Under the pieces are notes generated by a model. It saw nothing but the letters and a program-made list of their open reading frames with translations. It did no database searches and was not told the DNA's origin. Below are positions 63,484-64,000 of a stretch of 64,000 nt of DNA, one piece after another (position 1 is the stretch's first letter; each line of letters opens with the position of its first letter). This stretch comes from Thiospirillum jenense (GTDB taxonomy: Bacteria; Pseudomonadota; Gammaproteobacteria; Chromatiales; Chromatiaceae): assembly GCF_014145225.1 (NCBI RefSeq), contig NZ_JABVCQ010000001.1, positions 1 through 64,000 of the forward strand, given 5' to 3'. The position numbers and the translations under genes are program-made.

Positions 63484-64000
63484 TTATTCCACCGCCATCA
63501 CGCTGTCTAATAACGCCGGGATATTGGCAATTGCTGCATTGCGGGTAATGACATCAGCCGTCACACCTTCTAATACTTCGGTGCCAGCGGTGCGTAATTG
63601 CGCTTGCTGCGCGGGTGATAACGCAGTATAAATTATACCGCGTTCATCTTGCGCATCGGCAAATGCCAATCCCACTTGGGTTAAATGGCGGAAGCGCATC
63701 ATATCATCGGCCGCATTATCATTTGCCCAGCCGCCGTTAATCATCGCAATAATTAACTCATGCCGCGCCGTATTGCCCGCTGCTAATTGCGCTAACCAAT
63801 AAGTTTTACCTTCGAGATCAGCGGCGCGATTAAAGATATTTTCATACAACGCATCCACCAGCGCTTCATCACCGGCATCCAGTGGATAACGCACCTGCAC
63901 CAATTCATTATCAAAAAAACTCTGCGCAACCGACGTGGGCGTCCAATGATCATCTAATAATTTATTCACCCAATAACGCAGCCCTTCGCTATCCGGCGCA
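63484..64000 (-). CDS. DUF4214 domain protein (C-terminal part; 5' end beyond window)
   Basis: The frame is open to the window's right edge (at least 172 codons). It contains two DUF4214-type helical repeats: PDSEGLRYWVNKLLDDHWTP with SVAQSFFDNELV, then LYENIFNRAADLEGKTYWLA with LAAGNTARHELIIAMINGG. This LY.n.l.R..D..G..yW pattern is found in secreted, repeat-rich proteins and sulfatase- or serralysin-like surface proteins. The C-terminus has TEVLEGVTADVITRNAAIA. The missing N-terminal part must lie past 64000. Function unknown. Confidence 0.8.
   Translation of the reverse strand, partial: APDSEGLRYWVNKLLDDHWTPTSVAQSFFDNELVQVRYPLDAGDEALVDALYENIFNRAADLEGKTYWLAQLAAGNTARHELIIAMINGGWANDNAADDMMRFRHLTQVGLAFADAQDERGIIYTALSPAQQAQLRTAGTEVLEGVTADVITRNAAIANIPALLDSVMAVE

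Noticed and set aside
1-64000. tRNA, rRNA or CRISPR arrays
   Set aside because: No cloverleaf-like segment, rRNA core sequence or regularly spaced direct repeat was found by eye.

Overview
The window reads as a chromosomal segment of a gammaproteobacterium. The homodimer-type pyruvate dehydrogenase genes (aceE, aceF), PilT, RuvB, MnmG, NADP-type Icd, RnfH, Hsp15 and Grx3 all fit that class. The IS630 remnant, a CbbR-like LysR regulator, a PEP-CTERM-like tail and several palindromic repeats would suit a sulfur-oxidising Thiotrichales/Beggiatoaceae-like bacterium. That finer placement is inference only. No rRNA, tRNA or CRISPR array was recognised.

Layout. 0-1 kb: C-terminal end of a Type ISP restriction-modification enzyme, then a palindromic repeat. 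1-8.8 kb: housekeeping genes (mtaD-like deaminase, LysR regulator, purK-purE, pilT, purC, nth). 8.8-20.5 kb: a ten-gene chemosensory operon on the minus strand, transcribed from a tandem double-hairpin soluble receptor through a triple CheW, CheB, a HEAT protein, CheR, CheY, CheA, a STAS-like protein and a second CheY to a membrane receptor. 20.7-26.7 kb: uppP, a small conserved acidic protein, an MBL-fold hydrolase, mnmG, icd and a cold-shock gene with a clear terminator. 27-33.6 kb: two orphan proteins, an L,D-transpeptidase, and grxC-hslR-hybrid kinase joined by 4-base overlaps. 33.6-46.9 kb: MFS transporter, rpsT, methyltransferase, tatD, rnfH, an RND efflux pair, an oxidoreductase, ruvB and a second membrane chemoreceptor.

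46.9-56.6 kb is the accessory part. It holds decayed genes (IS630, PEP-CTERM-like tail, MntA-like nucleotidyltransferase), a MazF-like toxin pair, a large Eco57I-type methyltransferase and a PLD-SNF2 helicase. Two antitoxin-like genes on the other strand lie between the last two, and one of them ends inside a palindromic repeat. 56.6-62 kb is the pyruvate dehydrogenase locus: aceE and aceF are separated by a DUF4160/DUF2442 pair, and aceF carries palindromic repeats translated inside its linkers. The window ends with birA, a secreted unknown protein and the end of a DUF4214 protein.

The observations most worth following are the double-hairpin receptor with its matching triple CheW, the PLD-helicase/methylase module, and mobile palindromes that became protein sequence (aceF linkers, antitoxin tail). 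Composition and codon choice switch sharply along the window, sometimes inside one gene.
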